Shown here in pieces: positions 1 to 5,956 of a DNA stretch of 7,406 bases. Made by a program: the position numbers and the translations under genes. This DNA is from Flavicella sp037132785. Lineage in GTDB: Bacteria; Bacteroidota; Bacteroidia; Flavobacteriales; Flavobacteriaceae. The notes beneath the pieces were generated by a model. That model did no database searches, was not told the origin of the DNA, and saw nothing but the letters and a program-made list of their open reading frames with translations. Location of the stretch: NCBI RefSeq assembly GCF_037132785.1, contig NZ_JBAHZZ010000019.1, positions 1 through 7,406 of the forward strand. The letters run 5' to 3'. Numbering within the stretch: position 1 is the first letter of the stretch; each line of letters starts with the position of its first letter.

Positions 1-2
1 CT

Positions 3-161
3 CATGTAAGTAAATGGCATATACAAGCTTACTTTGATGAATTTTGTTTTAGAATTAATAGGTCACAATACAAAGAATCCATTTTTCATAAAACAATTCT
101 TAGAATGGTACTACAAAAACCTAAATATCAAAAAAATATAAAACAGAAACTAGGCGTATAA
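3..161 (+). CDS. IS1595/ISXO2-like transposase, C-terminal end only (partial)
   Basis: An open frame entering from the left edge encodes 52 residues and stops at TAA 159-161. It begins HVSKWHIQAYFDEFCFRINR, which resembles the conserved C-terminal block of IS1595/ISXO2-type DDE transposases (a His-x-x-Lys-x-His segment followed by YxDEFxFRxNR). In that family the acidic residue of this block belongs to the DDE-type catalytic core. The remaining tail (about residues 21-52) is basic and poorly conserved, as is usual for the end of these proteins. The gene body and the left end of the element are outside the window, so I cannot tell whether the copy is intact. It points toward the exporter operon and ends 110 bp before the regulator, so it may mark a mobile-element junction. 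The family call comes from motif recognition only. Confidence 0.72.
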   Translation, partial: HVSKWHIQAYFDEFCFRINRSQYKESIFHKTILRMVLQKPKYQKNIKQKLGV

Positions 162-178
162 CTCAGAAGGTTTATTTA

Positions 179-199
179 TATAACTGAAATTAAGTTATA
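179..199. promoter_or_regulatory. 21-bp imperfect palindrome, candidate operator
   Basis: Arms TATAACT (179-185) and AGTTATA (193-199) are exact reverse complements. Inside them, 187-188 also pair with 190-191, so 9 of 10 positions are symmetric around base 189, with only 186/192 mismatched. The length and symmetry suit a dimeric helix-turn-helix repressor site. It lies about 73 bp upstream of the TetR-type regulator, just upstream of the likely -7 element. A further direct copy of TATAACT sits at 157-163, overlapping the transposase stop codon. It could instead be part of the insertion element's end or a chance AT-rich symmetry. Confidence 0.35.
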
Positions 200-232
200 G
201 AAAAAAACACCTCCATTATAAATATAATTACA

Positions 233-240
233 TATATTTG
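233..240 (+). promoter_or_regulatory. Candidate Bacteroidota -7 promoter element for the operon
   Basis: TATATTTG is an exact match to the Bacteroidota -7 consensus TAnnTTTG recognised by their primary sigma factor. It would place transcription start near 246-248, about 25 bp ahead of the regulator ATG at 272. I see no convincing TTG/TTTG -33 partner at the usual spacing of about 19 bp, where the sequence is around CCTCC at 210-214, so the promoter would be weak or activator-dependent. It is the best-placed match ahead of the operon. Confidence 0.42.
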
Positions 241-256
241 TTAACCAAAGGGTTAA
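241..256. promoter_or_regulatory. TTAACC-N4-GGTTAA inverted repeat, candidate TetR operator
   Basis: Perfect 6-bp inverted arms TTAACC (241-246) and GGTTAA (251-256) flank AAAG. The repeat directly abuts the TATATTTG element, so it would cover the predicted transcription start, the classic place for a repressor to block its own operon. The adjacent gene encodes a TetR-family repressor, and such regulators commonly autoregulate from palindromes like this. A second small palindrome, AACTA-AA-TAGTT (256-267), overlaps its right edge. The operator role is inferred from position and symmetry. Confidence 0.42.
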
Positions 257-271
257 ACTAAATAGTTGACA

Positions 272-883
272 ATGATTAAAACAAAAGACGCAACAACTGA
301 AAGCTTAATATTAGAAGCCGCTAATAAAGTATTTCAACGCAAAGGAATGGATGGCGCAAGAATGCAGGTAATTGCCGATGAAGCAGGAATTAATAAAGCG
401 ATGCTTCACTATTATTTTAGAAGCAAACAGCAATTGTTTGAAGCCGTATTTAAAAAAACATTTGCTTCATTTGCTCCACAAATCATTAAAATTCTAAATG
501 AAGACTCACCTATTGAGGACAAGATTAGAAGTTTTACGTTTAACCATATTTCATTTATCATACAGCATCCGTATTTACCAAATTTTATTTTTCAGGAACT
601 CAATAGAAATACGGAATTCATCTTAATAATAAAAGAAGAAATAGGTCTTCCTAATCTCGATAAATTTAAAAAACAAGTACAAAAAGAAGTTGAAGAGGGG
701 GTGTTAAAACCCATTAAGGGCGAACAATTATTTATCAACATTTTGGCTCTAAACATTTTCCCGTTTCTTACAGGTCCGTTAATAAAAGCGGTTGTAGATA
801 TAGACGACATCAACTATAACAAACTATTAGAAGAGCGAAAAACAGAAGTTGCAAACTTTATTATCAATTCAATAAAAGCATAA
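272..883 (+). CDS. TetR/AcrR-family transcriptional regulator
   Basis: A 203-residue protein, a normal TetR-family length, predicted to be a cytoplasmic dimeric repressor. The N-terminal DNA-binding domain (about residues 8-55) is clear: ILEAANKVFQRKGMDGARM, then IADEAGINKAMLHYYFRSK at 34-52, where helix 3 carries the usual xxLYYYFxxK-type wording, then QLFEAVFKKTF. Residues 60-203 form the variable helical ligand-binding and dimer domain, which gives no hint of the ligand. I chose ATG at 272; an in-frame TTG at 266 would add only two residues and is a poorer start in this AT-rich lineage. The stop is followed after one base by the ATG of the TolC-like gene, so the regulator is probably the operon's first gene and controls its own exporter. 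The order matches cecR (ybiH) ahead of ybhGFSR in E. coli. Orthology to CecR is inferred from context. Confidence 0.93.
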   Translation: MIKTKDATTESLILEAANKVFQRKGMDGARMQVIADEAGINKAMLHYYFRSKQQLFEAVFKKTFASFAPQIIKILNEDSPIEDKIRSFTFNHISFIIQHPYLPNFIFQELNRNTEFILIIKEEIGLPNLDKFKKQVQKEVEEGVLKPIKGEQLFINILALNIFPFLTGPLIKAVVDIDDINYNKLLEERKTEVANFIINSIKA

Positions 884-884
884 A

Positions 885-2162
885 ATGTATCAAAAAATAG
901 TAATATTTTGTAGCCTCTCCCTTATTTTTAGTATAAAAATAACAGCGCAGAACACGTCTATCTTAACTTTGGAAGATGCCTATACAAAAGCAGAGGCAAA
1001 TTATCCGCTTCTTTTAAAAGAAGGCCTATTAAATGAGGTTTCCGAACTTAATTCTGCGATCATCAAAAAAGGGAAACTGCCAACCATTACACTTAATGGT
1101 GTTGGGCAAATACAGTCTGAAAATTTAAGCATTGGCACAGCAGGAACCCCTGTGAATATAGACCTTCCTTTAGGAACTTACAAAGGATACATTGATGCTA
1201 ATTACAATCTATATAATGGTGGTTTAACTAAAGCCCAGCAGCAAATTGAAGTCGCATTTTTAAAAATGAATCAGCAAAAACTTAAGGTGTCACTCCGTAC
1301 TTTAAAAGATAGAGTGAATACACTCTTTTTTGCTATTAAACTTTCACGCCAACAACAATTGTTGCTCAATACCTCTATACAAGATATTAACACCAACATA
1401 GAATACATGCAAGTTGGTTATGATAACGGAACGGTTTTAGAAAGTGAGCTTTCAAAATTAAAAGTTCGCAAATTAGAATTACAATCTGAGGATATACGAT
1501 TTACAGGTAATATTAAGGCTTATTTTGGAGTCTTAAACATGCTTTTGGACACGACCTATCCGGAGGTTACCGAATTGCAACTTCCTGAAATGGGTTTAAT
1601 GGACTACAACCCAAATATTTCAAGACCCGAACAAGACTTTTACGACTCACAGAAAGATTTTTTACAAGCGAAAGAAAGTACTATCAATGCTGGAAGAAAG
1701 CCTAAAATTTCTTTGTTTGCACAAGGCGGAATTGGATATCCCAATCCCGTTAATTTTTCGGATGTTTCTAACGCTACTTATGCTTTGGGAGGGCTTCGTA
1801 TAAACTGGAACATTCTAGATTGGGGAATAGTTGAAAAAGAACGCGAAAAAATAAAGATACAGGTGCAGCAAACACAAGTAGATAAGGAAACTTTTGAATT
1901 TAATATTGCGTCACAACAAAAAGAATTCACAGAGAAAATAACGGCCCTACAACTGCAAATTAATAACGATACTAAAATTGTAGCCCTTCAAAAAGATATA
2001 TTATCACAAACGCAAGTACAACTACAAGAAGGAGTAATCAATACCAACGATTATTTAATACAAGTCAATGCCGAATTATCGGCACGACAACAGTTAGAAT
2101 TACATCAAGTACAAGTACAACAATTGCGAGTAAATTATTTAACCCTATATGGAAAATTATAA
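885..2162 (+). CDS. TolC-family outer membrane efflux channel protein
   Basis: A 425-residue protein, in the normal size range for TolC/OEP family channels. Residues 1-21 are a Sec signal peptide (one Lys, a hydrophobic core, then cleavage after about ITA). The mature protein opens with LTLEDAYTKAEANYPLLLKE, the typical first helix of outer membrane efflux proteins. Two OEP repeats follow, each with a beta-strand pair and long Gln/Lys-rich coiled-coil helices: the first turn is at NYNLYNGGLTKAQQQ (107-120), the second at INWNILDWGIVEKERE (306-321). The second lacks the common DGG turn and has DWG. It should form a trimeric barrel with a periplasmic tunnel docking onto the adaptor encoded next. 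The stop at 2160-2162 is four bases before the preferred adaptor start. A channel inside the operon is unlike E. coli ybhGFSR, which has none, and suggests the channel is dedicated. There is no N-terminal lipobox Cys of the OprM type. Confidence 0.93.
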   Translation: MYQKIVIFCSLSLIFSIKITAQNTSILTLEDAYTKAEANYPLLLKEGLLNEVSELNSAIIKKGKLPTITLNGVGQIQSENLSIGTAGTPVNIDLPLGTYKGYIDANYNLYNGGLTKAQQQIEVAFLKMNQQKLKVSLRTLKDRVNTLFFAIKLSRQQQLLLNTSIQDINTNIEYMQVGYDNGTVLESELSKLKVRKLELQSEDIRFTGNIKAYFGVLNMLLDTTYPEVTELQLPEMGLMDYNPNISRPEQDFYDSQKDFLQAKESTINAGRKPKISLFAQGGIGYPNPVNFSDVSNATYALGGLRINWNILDWGIVEKEREKIKIQVQQTQVDKETFEFNIASQQKEFTEKITALQLQINNDTKIVALQKDILSQTQVQLQEGVINTNDYLIQVNAELSARQQLELHQVQVQQLRVNYLTLYGKL

Positions 2163-2166
2163 GATT

Positions 2167-3075
2167 ATGACGTTTAAATCAATATCCATCATCACTACAG
2201 CAATACTGTTGTTTTCTTGTGGCAATGGAGAAAAATCAGATGCCTACGGAAATTTTGAAGCCACAACAATAACCGTAAGTGCCAAAGGAAATGGCGAGTT
2301 GGAACAATTCAATATAAAAGAAGGAATGATTCTTCAAAAAGGTATCAATATAGGTTTGATAGATACCACACAACTTTATTTGGAGAAATTAGAAATCATC
2401 GCAAAATTGGAATCTCTGGACTTAAAACTACAGGAAGCGGCACCTGAAATTGCCGTTTTATTAAAACGAAAAAGTAATTTAGACAGAGAACGCAACAGAA
2501 CCAAAAACCTTGTAGCCAAGAAAGCAGCAACACAAAAGCAGCTCGATGATTATAATGGCGAAATAGATGTGGTGAACCAACAAATAAATTCTACCAAACG
2601 GCAGATAAATATTGCCAATCGAAGTATTCTGTCCGAACGAAAACCTTTAGAAGCTCAAATTGCAGCTTTTAAAAACAAAATAGACGACCACAAGATTAAC
2701 AATCCTATCCAAGGTACTGTATTGACCACTTTTGTAGAACTTTCCGAACTGGTAAACCAAGGCAGTCCTTTATATAAAATAGCGAACCTTAACACCTTAA
2801 AATTGCGTGCCTATACTAGTTCGCTGTTACTTCAAAAGGTGAAATTGAATGATAAAGTGACTATTTTAATAGATAGTGATGAGGATAGTTATAGAGAACT
2901 AGAAGGTATAGTTACTTGGATTGCAGACCAAGCCGAGTTTACGCCTAAAAGTATTGAGACCAAAGAAGAACGTGTCAATTTAGTCTATGCGCTGGATGTT
3001 GAAGTTAAAAACGACGGCACACTTAAAATAGGAATGCCAGCAGAGGTGATTTTTAATACTAAAACAACAGATTAA
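2167..3075 (+). CDS. HlyD/YbhG-like periplasmic adaptor (membrane fusion protein), probable lipoprotein
   Basis: This 302-residue adaptor should bridge the inner membrane transporter and the TolC-like channel. From ATG 2167 the N-terminus reads as a short lipoprotein signal ending LLFSC, with Cys18 as the lipidation site. An in-frame ATG at 2149 would add six residues and overlap the upstream gene by 14 bp; the start chosen puts a Lys directly ahead of a clean hydrophobic core. The first half of the lipoyl (barrel-sandwich) domain is about 31-66. A coiled-coil hairpin rich in Lys/Glu/Gln spans about 70-176. The second lipoyl half is 177-208, and the beta-barrel domain follows. The segment AEFTPKSIETKEERVNLVYA (256-275) is a recognisable signature of YbhG-like HlyD proteins, and GMPAEV (289-294) is the usual end of the barrel. 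The stop overlaps the next ATG as TAATG. After Cys come GNGEKSD, with no obvious acidic surface-export signal, so the protein is probably periplasm-facing. Confidence 0.93.
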   Translation: MTFKSISIITTAILLFSCGNGEKSDAYGNFEATTITVSAKGNGELEQFNIKEGMILQKGINIGLIDTTQLYLEKLEIIAKLESLDLKLQEAAPEIAVLLKRKSNLDRERNRTKNLVAKKAATQKQLDDYNGEIDVVNQQINSTKRQINIANRSILSERKPLEAQIAAFKNKIDDHKINNPIQGTVLTTFVELSELVNQGSPLYKIANLNTLKLRAYTSSLLLQKVKLNDKVTILIDSDEDSYRELEGIVTWIADQAEFTPKSIETKEERVNLVYALDVEVKNDGTLKIGMPAEVIFNTKTTD

Positions 3076-3989
3076 TGGCTGCAATTACTGTTGACCATAT
3101 TACAAAAACCTATGGTGATGTCCTTGCTCTAAACGATGTTTCCTTTTCTGTAGAAAAAGGAGAGCTGTTTGGACTTATTGGTCCTGATGGAGCAGGTAAA
3201 TCTACCCTTTTCAGGATATTGACCACACTTTTACTTGCGGATAAAGGTGAAGGTACTGTGGTAGGACACCCTTTAGTAAGCCAATACAAAGAAATACGCA
3301 AAAAAGTAGGTTATATGCCTGGGCGTTTTTCTTTGTATCAGGATTTGACCATAGAAGAAAACCTATCTTTTTTTGCCACCATATTTGGTGCAACATTTGA
3401 GGAGAATTATGAGCTGATAAAAGATATCTACGTTCAAATAGAGCCCTTTAAAAAGAGGTTAGCGGGTAAGCTTTCTGGAGGAATGAAGCAAAAGCTGGCA
3501 TTGTGCTGTGCCCTTATCCATAAACCTGAAGTCTTGTTTTTGGATGAACCAAGTACAGGAGTTGATGCTGTAAGTCGCGTAGAATTTTGGGAAATGTTAA
3601 AAAAACTAAAAGCCAAGGGCATTGCTATTTTGGTAAGTACACCATATATGGACGAAGCTACATTGTGTGATAGAATTGCACTAATTCAAAATGGAGAAAT
3701 TTTAAAAATTGATTCGCCACAGCAAATGATTGCCAATTTTGAGAAACCACTTTACGCTATAAAATCCAAAAAAACCTACAAGTTGTTAAATTATTTACGA
3801 ACACAAGATTTTACAGAAAGTGTTTTGCCGTTCGGTGAAAACTTACATTTAATCACCAAAGAGGTATACGAAAAATCACAACTAGAACTTCATTTAAAAT
3901 ATGCTGGATTTTCAGATGCTAAAATAGCAGTAATTCAGCCAACCATAGAGGATATATTTTTAGATATTAGTCAGCCTGTAGCTAGCTAA
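3075..3989 (+). CDS. ABC transporter ATP-binding protein, first of two (YbhF N-half-like)
   Basis: A 304-residue ATPase of the ABC-2 exporter class. Visible motifs: A-loop Tyr13 (KTYGD), Walker A GPDGAGKST (36-44), signature LSGGMKQKLAL (133-143), Walker B VLFLDEP (153-159) with catalytic Glu158, and D-loop VDAVSR (163-168). Two elements are off consensus. The Q-loop stretch reads YMPGRFSLYQD, with Gly83 where Gln is expected. The switch region reads VSTPYMDEA, with Pro190 in place of the His. A C-terminal extension of about 90 residues (215-304) follows the nucleotide-binding fold and ends with PTIEDIFLDIS, typical of this subfamily. GPDGAGK and the non-His switch also recall the first half of E. 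coli YbhF. It probably pairs with the ATPase from 4122. The start codon overlaps the adaptor stop (TAATG), implying coupled translation. A 132-bp gap follows, the only break in an otherwise packed operon. Confidence 0.93.
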   Translation: MAAITVDHITKTYGDVLALNDVSFSVEKGELFGLIGPDGAGKSTLFRILTTLLLADKGEGTVVGHPLVSQYKEIRKKVGYMPGRFSLYQDLTIEENLSFFATIFGATFEENYELIKDIYVQIEPFKKRLAGKLSGGMKQKLALCCALIHKPEVLFLDEPSTGVDAVSRVEFWEMLKKLKAKGIAILVSTPYMDEATLCDRIALIQNGEILKIDSPQQMIANFEKPLYAIKSKKTYKLLNYLRTQDFTESVLPFGENLHLITKEVYEKSQLELHLKYAGFSDAKIAVIQPTIEDIFLDISQPVAS

Positions 3990-4121
3990 TATTGGAAGTA
4001 CAAGACCAGACCTACAGGTGTATCTGACGATAAAAGAAGTCTCTTTGTAGTCTGTAATTTGAGAGATATAAGGAAATTTTTGTAACCATATAAAATTCAT
4101 TAACAAGTAAATCTTAATAAA
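3990..4121 (+). other. 132-bp intergenic spacer between the two ATPase genes, with possible RNA hairpin
   Basis: This is the only substantial gap inside the operon. CAGACCTACA (4007-4016) can pair with TGTAGTCTG (4046-4054) with one bulged C, enclosing about 29 nt. A second AGAC (4003-4006) can pair alternatively with GTCT (4039-4042). A 10-bp palindrome TAGCTAGCTA (3979-3988) sits at the end of the upstream gene. Reading on in that gene's frame, 31 sense codons follow its TAA before the next stop at 4083-4085, but their product (YWKYKTRPTGV...) resembles no ABC segment. The 3' part (4086-4121) is AT-rich leader for the next ATG. No good TAnnTTTG promoter is seen; AATTTTTG (4075-4082) misses at its first base. 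No U-tract follows the hairpin, so it is not a canonical intrinsic terminator. Confidence 0.45.
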
Positions 4122-4847
4122 ATGAACACACCTTTTGCTATAGAAGTCGATAAATTAACCAAGCGTTTTGGTGATTTTACTGCTGTTGACGCCATTACCT
4201 TTAAAGTAAAAAAAGGGGAGATATTTGGTTTTTTAGGTGCTAATGGTGCAGGAAAGACAACCGCAATAAAAATGCTAATAGGTTTAAGCAAACCCTCTGA
4301 TGGGTTGGGTAAGGTGGCGGGATTCAATATAAACACTGAAACAGAAAAAATCAAAAAAAACATAGGCTATATGTCGCAAAAATTCAGTCTGTATGATGAT
4401 TTAACAGTATCAGAAAATATACGCTTTTATGGAGGTATATATGGACTTTCTAGAAAACGAATCAAAGAAAAAACATCAGAAATATTTGAGGAACTAAATC
4501 TTATAGAAGTAGCAAAATCATTGGTTGTATCCTTGCCTTTGGGATGGAAACAACGTTTGGCATTTGCTATATCAATGGTACACGACCCAGATATTGTTTT
4601 CCTTGATGAACCAACTGGAGGTGTAGACCCAAGAGTACGACGACAGTTTTGGGAAACCATTTATGAGGTCGCTGAAAAAGGACGCACCATTTTTGTAACC
4701 ACTCACTATATGGACGAAGCTGAATATTGCGATAGGGTTTCTATAATGGTGGAAGGGAAAATAAAGGCGTTGGATACACCAGATAATTTAAAACAACAAT
4801 TTAATGCTGCGTCTATGGACGCTGTGTTTTTAAAACTAGCACGCTAA
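4122..4847 (+). CDS. ABC transporter ATP-binding protein, second of two (YbhF C-half-like)
   Basis: A 241-residue ATPase, essentially a bare nucleotide-binding domain. Motifs: aromatic A-loop Phe16 (KRFGD), Walker A GANGAGKTT (39-47), Q-loop GYMSQKFSLYDDLT with Gln86, Walker B DIVFLDEP (157-164) with catalytic Glu163, D-loop VDPRVRR (168-174), and switch VTTHYMDEA with His195. The signature motif is atypical: VVSLPLGWKQRLAF (135-148), with LPLGW in place of LSGGQ. LPLGW-type signatures occur in the C-terminal half of YbhF-like double ATPases, so this is a subfamily trait rather than damage. It should dimerise with the preceding ATPase, donating an intact Walker site against the partner's LSGG. 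The leader is A-rich (AATCTTAATAAA) and the stop overlaps the next ATG as TAATG. It shares the 15-bp stretch TATATGGACGAAGCT with the first ATPase gene, reflecting the conserved YMDEA motif. Confidence 0.94.
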   Translation: MNTPFAIEVDKLTKRFGDFTAVDAITFKVKKGEIFGFLGANGAGKTTAIKMLIGLSKPSDGLGKVAGFNINTETEKIKKNIGYMSQKFSLYDDLTVSENIRFYGGIYGLSRKRIKEKTSEIFEELNLIEVAKSLVVSLPLGWKQRLAFAISMVHDPDIVFLDEPTGGVDPRVRRQFWETIYEVAEKGRTIFVTTHYMDEAEYCDRVSIMVEGKIKALDTPDNLKQQFNAASMDAVFLKLAR

Positions 4848-5956
4848 TGTTTAAAATATTTTTAGCTTTTGTGAAAAAAGAATTGCTGCACATCATTCGT
4901 GATAAACGTACGCTACTCATTCTCTTTGGGATACCAGTAGTTCAGGTGCTCATTTTTGGTTATGCTGTAAGTACTGAATTTAAGGATGTCTCTATAGATG
5001 TATTGGATTATGCCAAAGACGAAACCAGCTTACAGTTGATACAGCACATTCAAAGTTCAGGACATTTTTCACTTCATAGAATATTGACTTCTGAAACTCA
5101 AATGGAAGATAGTTTTAAAGAAGGTACTGCAACATTGGTCATGGTAATTCCAAAATATTTTTCTTCTGATTTTTACGGAAATAAACATGTGAATATTCAA
5201 TTAATTGCAGATGGTTCCGACCCTAATAAGGCAAATGCCTTAGTACAGTACACCACCACAATGATTCAAAGTTTTGAAAAAAACAGGTTGCAGAGAGCAG
5301 AAAACCCAATGCTGATTACCATTGAAGACAGAATGCTGTACAATCCGCAATTGCTAAGTTCCTATAATTTTATACCTGGTACAATTGCTATGATTTTACT
5401 TATTATTTCAGCAATGCTCACCTCTCTTACTATTGCTAAGGAAAAAGAACTGGGTACGATGGAAATTTTACTGGTATCACCTTTACCTCCATTGCTTATT
5501 ATTCTTGGAAAAGTGACTCCATATGCATTCCTGTCGTTTATTGATGCCGTTTTAGTACTTGTTATTGGTCACTTTGTATTTAAAGTCCCCATAATGGGAA
5601 GTCTTACTCTATTGCTATTGTGCTGTTTGTTGTATGTAATTGTAGCCTTATCGCTTGGAGCGTTAATTTCTACAAAAGCAAAGACACAACAACAGGCAAT
5701 GTTAACTTCTTTAATGGGCTTAATGCTGCCCACAATGATTTTATCAGGCTTCATTTTCCCTTTTACAAGCATGCCTGAAATATTACAAGTTATAGGACAT
5801 ATTATACCTGCTACTTATTTTATTGACATATTAAAAGGGGTAATGCTTCGTGGTGTTGGCTTTCAATTTGTTGCAATTGATATTGCTGTTTTAGTGGGAA
5901 TGGCCTTGTTTTTATTACTTATGGCATGGAAAAATTTTAAAATACGATTGGAATAA
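4847..5956 (+). CDS. ABC-2 type transport permease, first of two (YbhS-like)
   Basis: A 369-residue inner membrane permease with the ABC-2 exporter (ABC2_membrane_3-type) layout. An amphipathic basic N-terminus (KKELLHIIRDKRT) leads into TM1 (about 23-41). A large periplasmic domain (about 42-175) follows, then five more hydrophobic segments near 177-197, 224-244, 252-273, 286-306 and 341-361. Characteristic wording includes YNPQLLSSYNFIPG (165-178) before TM2, the cytoplasmic KEKELGTMEILLVSPL (198-213) that contacts the ATPases, and GFIFPFTSMPEILQ (301-314). The length and topology match YbhS/YbhR proteins. It overlaps both neighbours through TAATG junctions, which should keep ATPase and permease synthesis in step. 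It probably heterodimerises with the next permease. Assignment as YbhS rather than YbhR rests on gene order. Confidence 0.94.
   Translation: MFKIFLAFVKKELLHIIRDKRTLLILFGIPVVQVLIFGYAVSTEFKDVSIDVLDYAKDETSLQLIQHIQSSGHFSLHRILTSETQMEDSFKEGTATLVMVIPKYFSSDFYGNKHVNIQLIADGSDPNKANALVQYTTTMIQSFEKNRLQRAENPMLITIEDRMLYNPQLLSSYNFIPGTIAMILLIISAMLTSLTIAKEKELGTMEILLVSPLPPLLIILGKVTPYAFLSFIDAVLVLVIGHFVFKVPIMGSLTLLLLCCLLYVIVALSLGALISTKAKTQQQAMLTSLMGLMLPTMILSGFIFPFTSMPEILQVIGHIIPATYFIDILKGVMLRGVGFQFVAIDIAVLVGMALFLLLMAWKNFKIRLE

Noticed and set aside
266..271. TTG start giving a two-residue longer regulator
   Set aside because: ATG at 272 is in the same frame, TTG starts are uncommon in this type of genome, and the extra residues add nothing to the helix-turn-helix domain.
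592..813. Antisense open frame inside the TetR gene, and similar − strand frames at 3110-3301, 3211-3396, 3434-3622, 4100-4363, 4427-4660, 5569-5772 and 6513-6716
   Set aside because: All are 61-87 residues, lie wholly or almost wholly over strongly recognised + strand genes, have low-complexity or motif-free products, and have no leader or neighbour supporting them.
2149..2166. Upstream ATG for the adaptor, overlapping the TolC-like gene by 14 bp
   Set aside because: It would put MENYKI ahead of a normal short lipoprotein signal. ATG 2167 gives a clean signal ending LLFSC and a 4-bp gap. It cannot be excluded.
4075..4082. Internal promoter (AATTTTTG) before the second ATPase
   Set aside because: The first base of TAnnTTTG is wrong, and no TTG box lies at about 19 bp upstream; the nearby TTTG at 4058-4061 is only 13 bp away.
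3987..4124. A frameshifted or stop-interrupted single YbhF-like fused ATPase
   Set aside because: Both ATPases are complete with their own termini: the first has a full C-terminal extension, and the second has a full N-terminus and a good leader. The 31 sense codons after the first stop do not read as ABC protein, so two real genes fit better than a broken fusion.
3645..4721. 15-bp exact direct repeat TATATGGACGAAGCT at 3645-3659 and 4707-4721
   Set aside because: It encodes the same conserved YMDEA switch segment in two paralogous ATPases, so shared protein constraint explains it without a repeat element.
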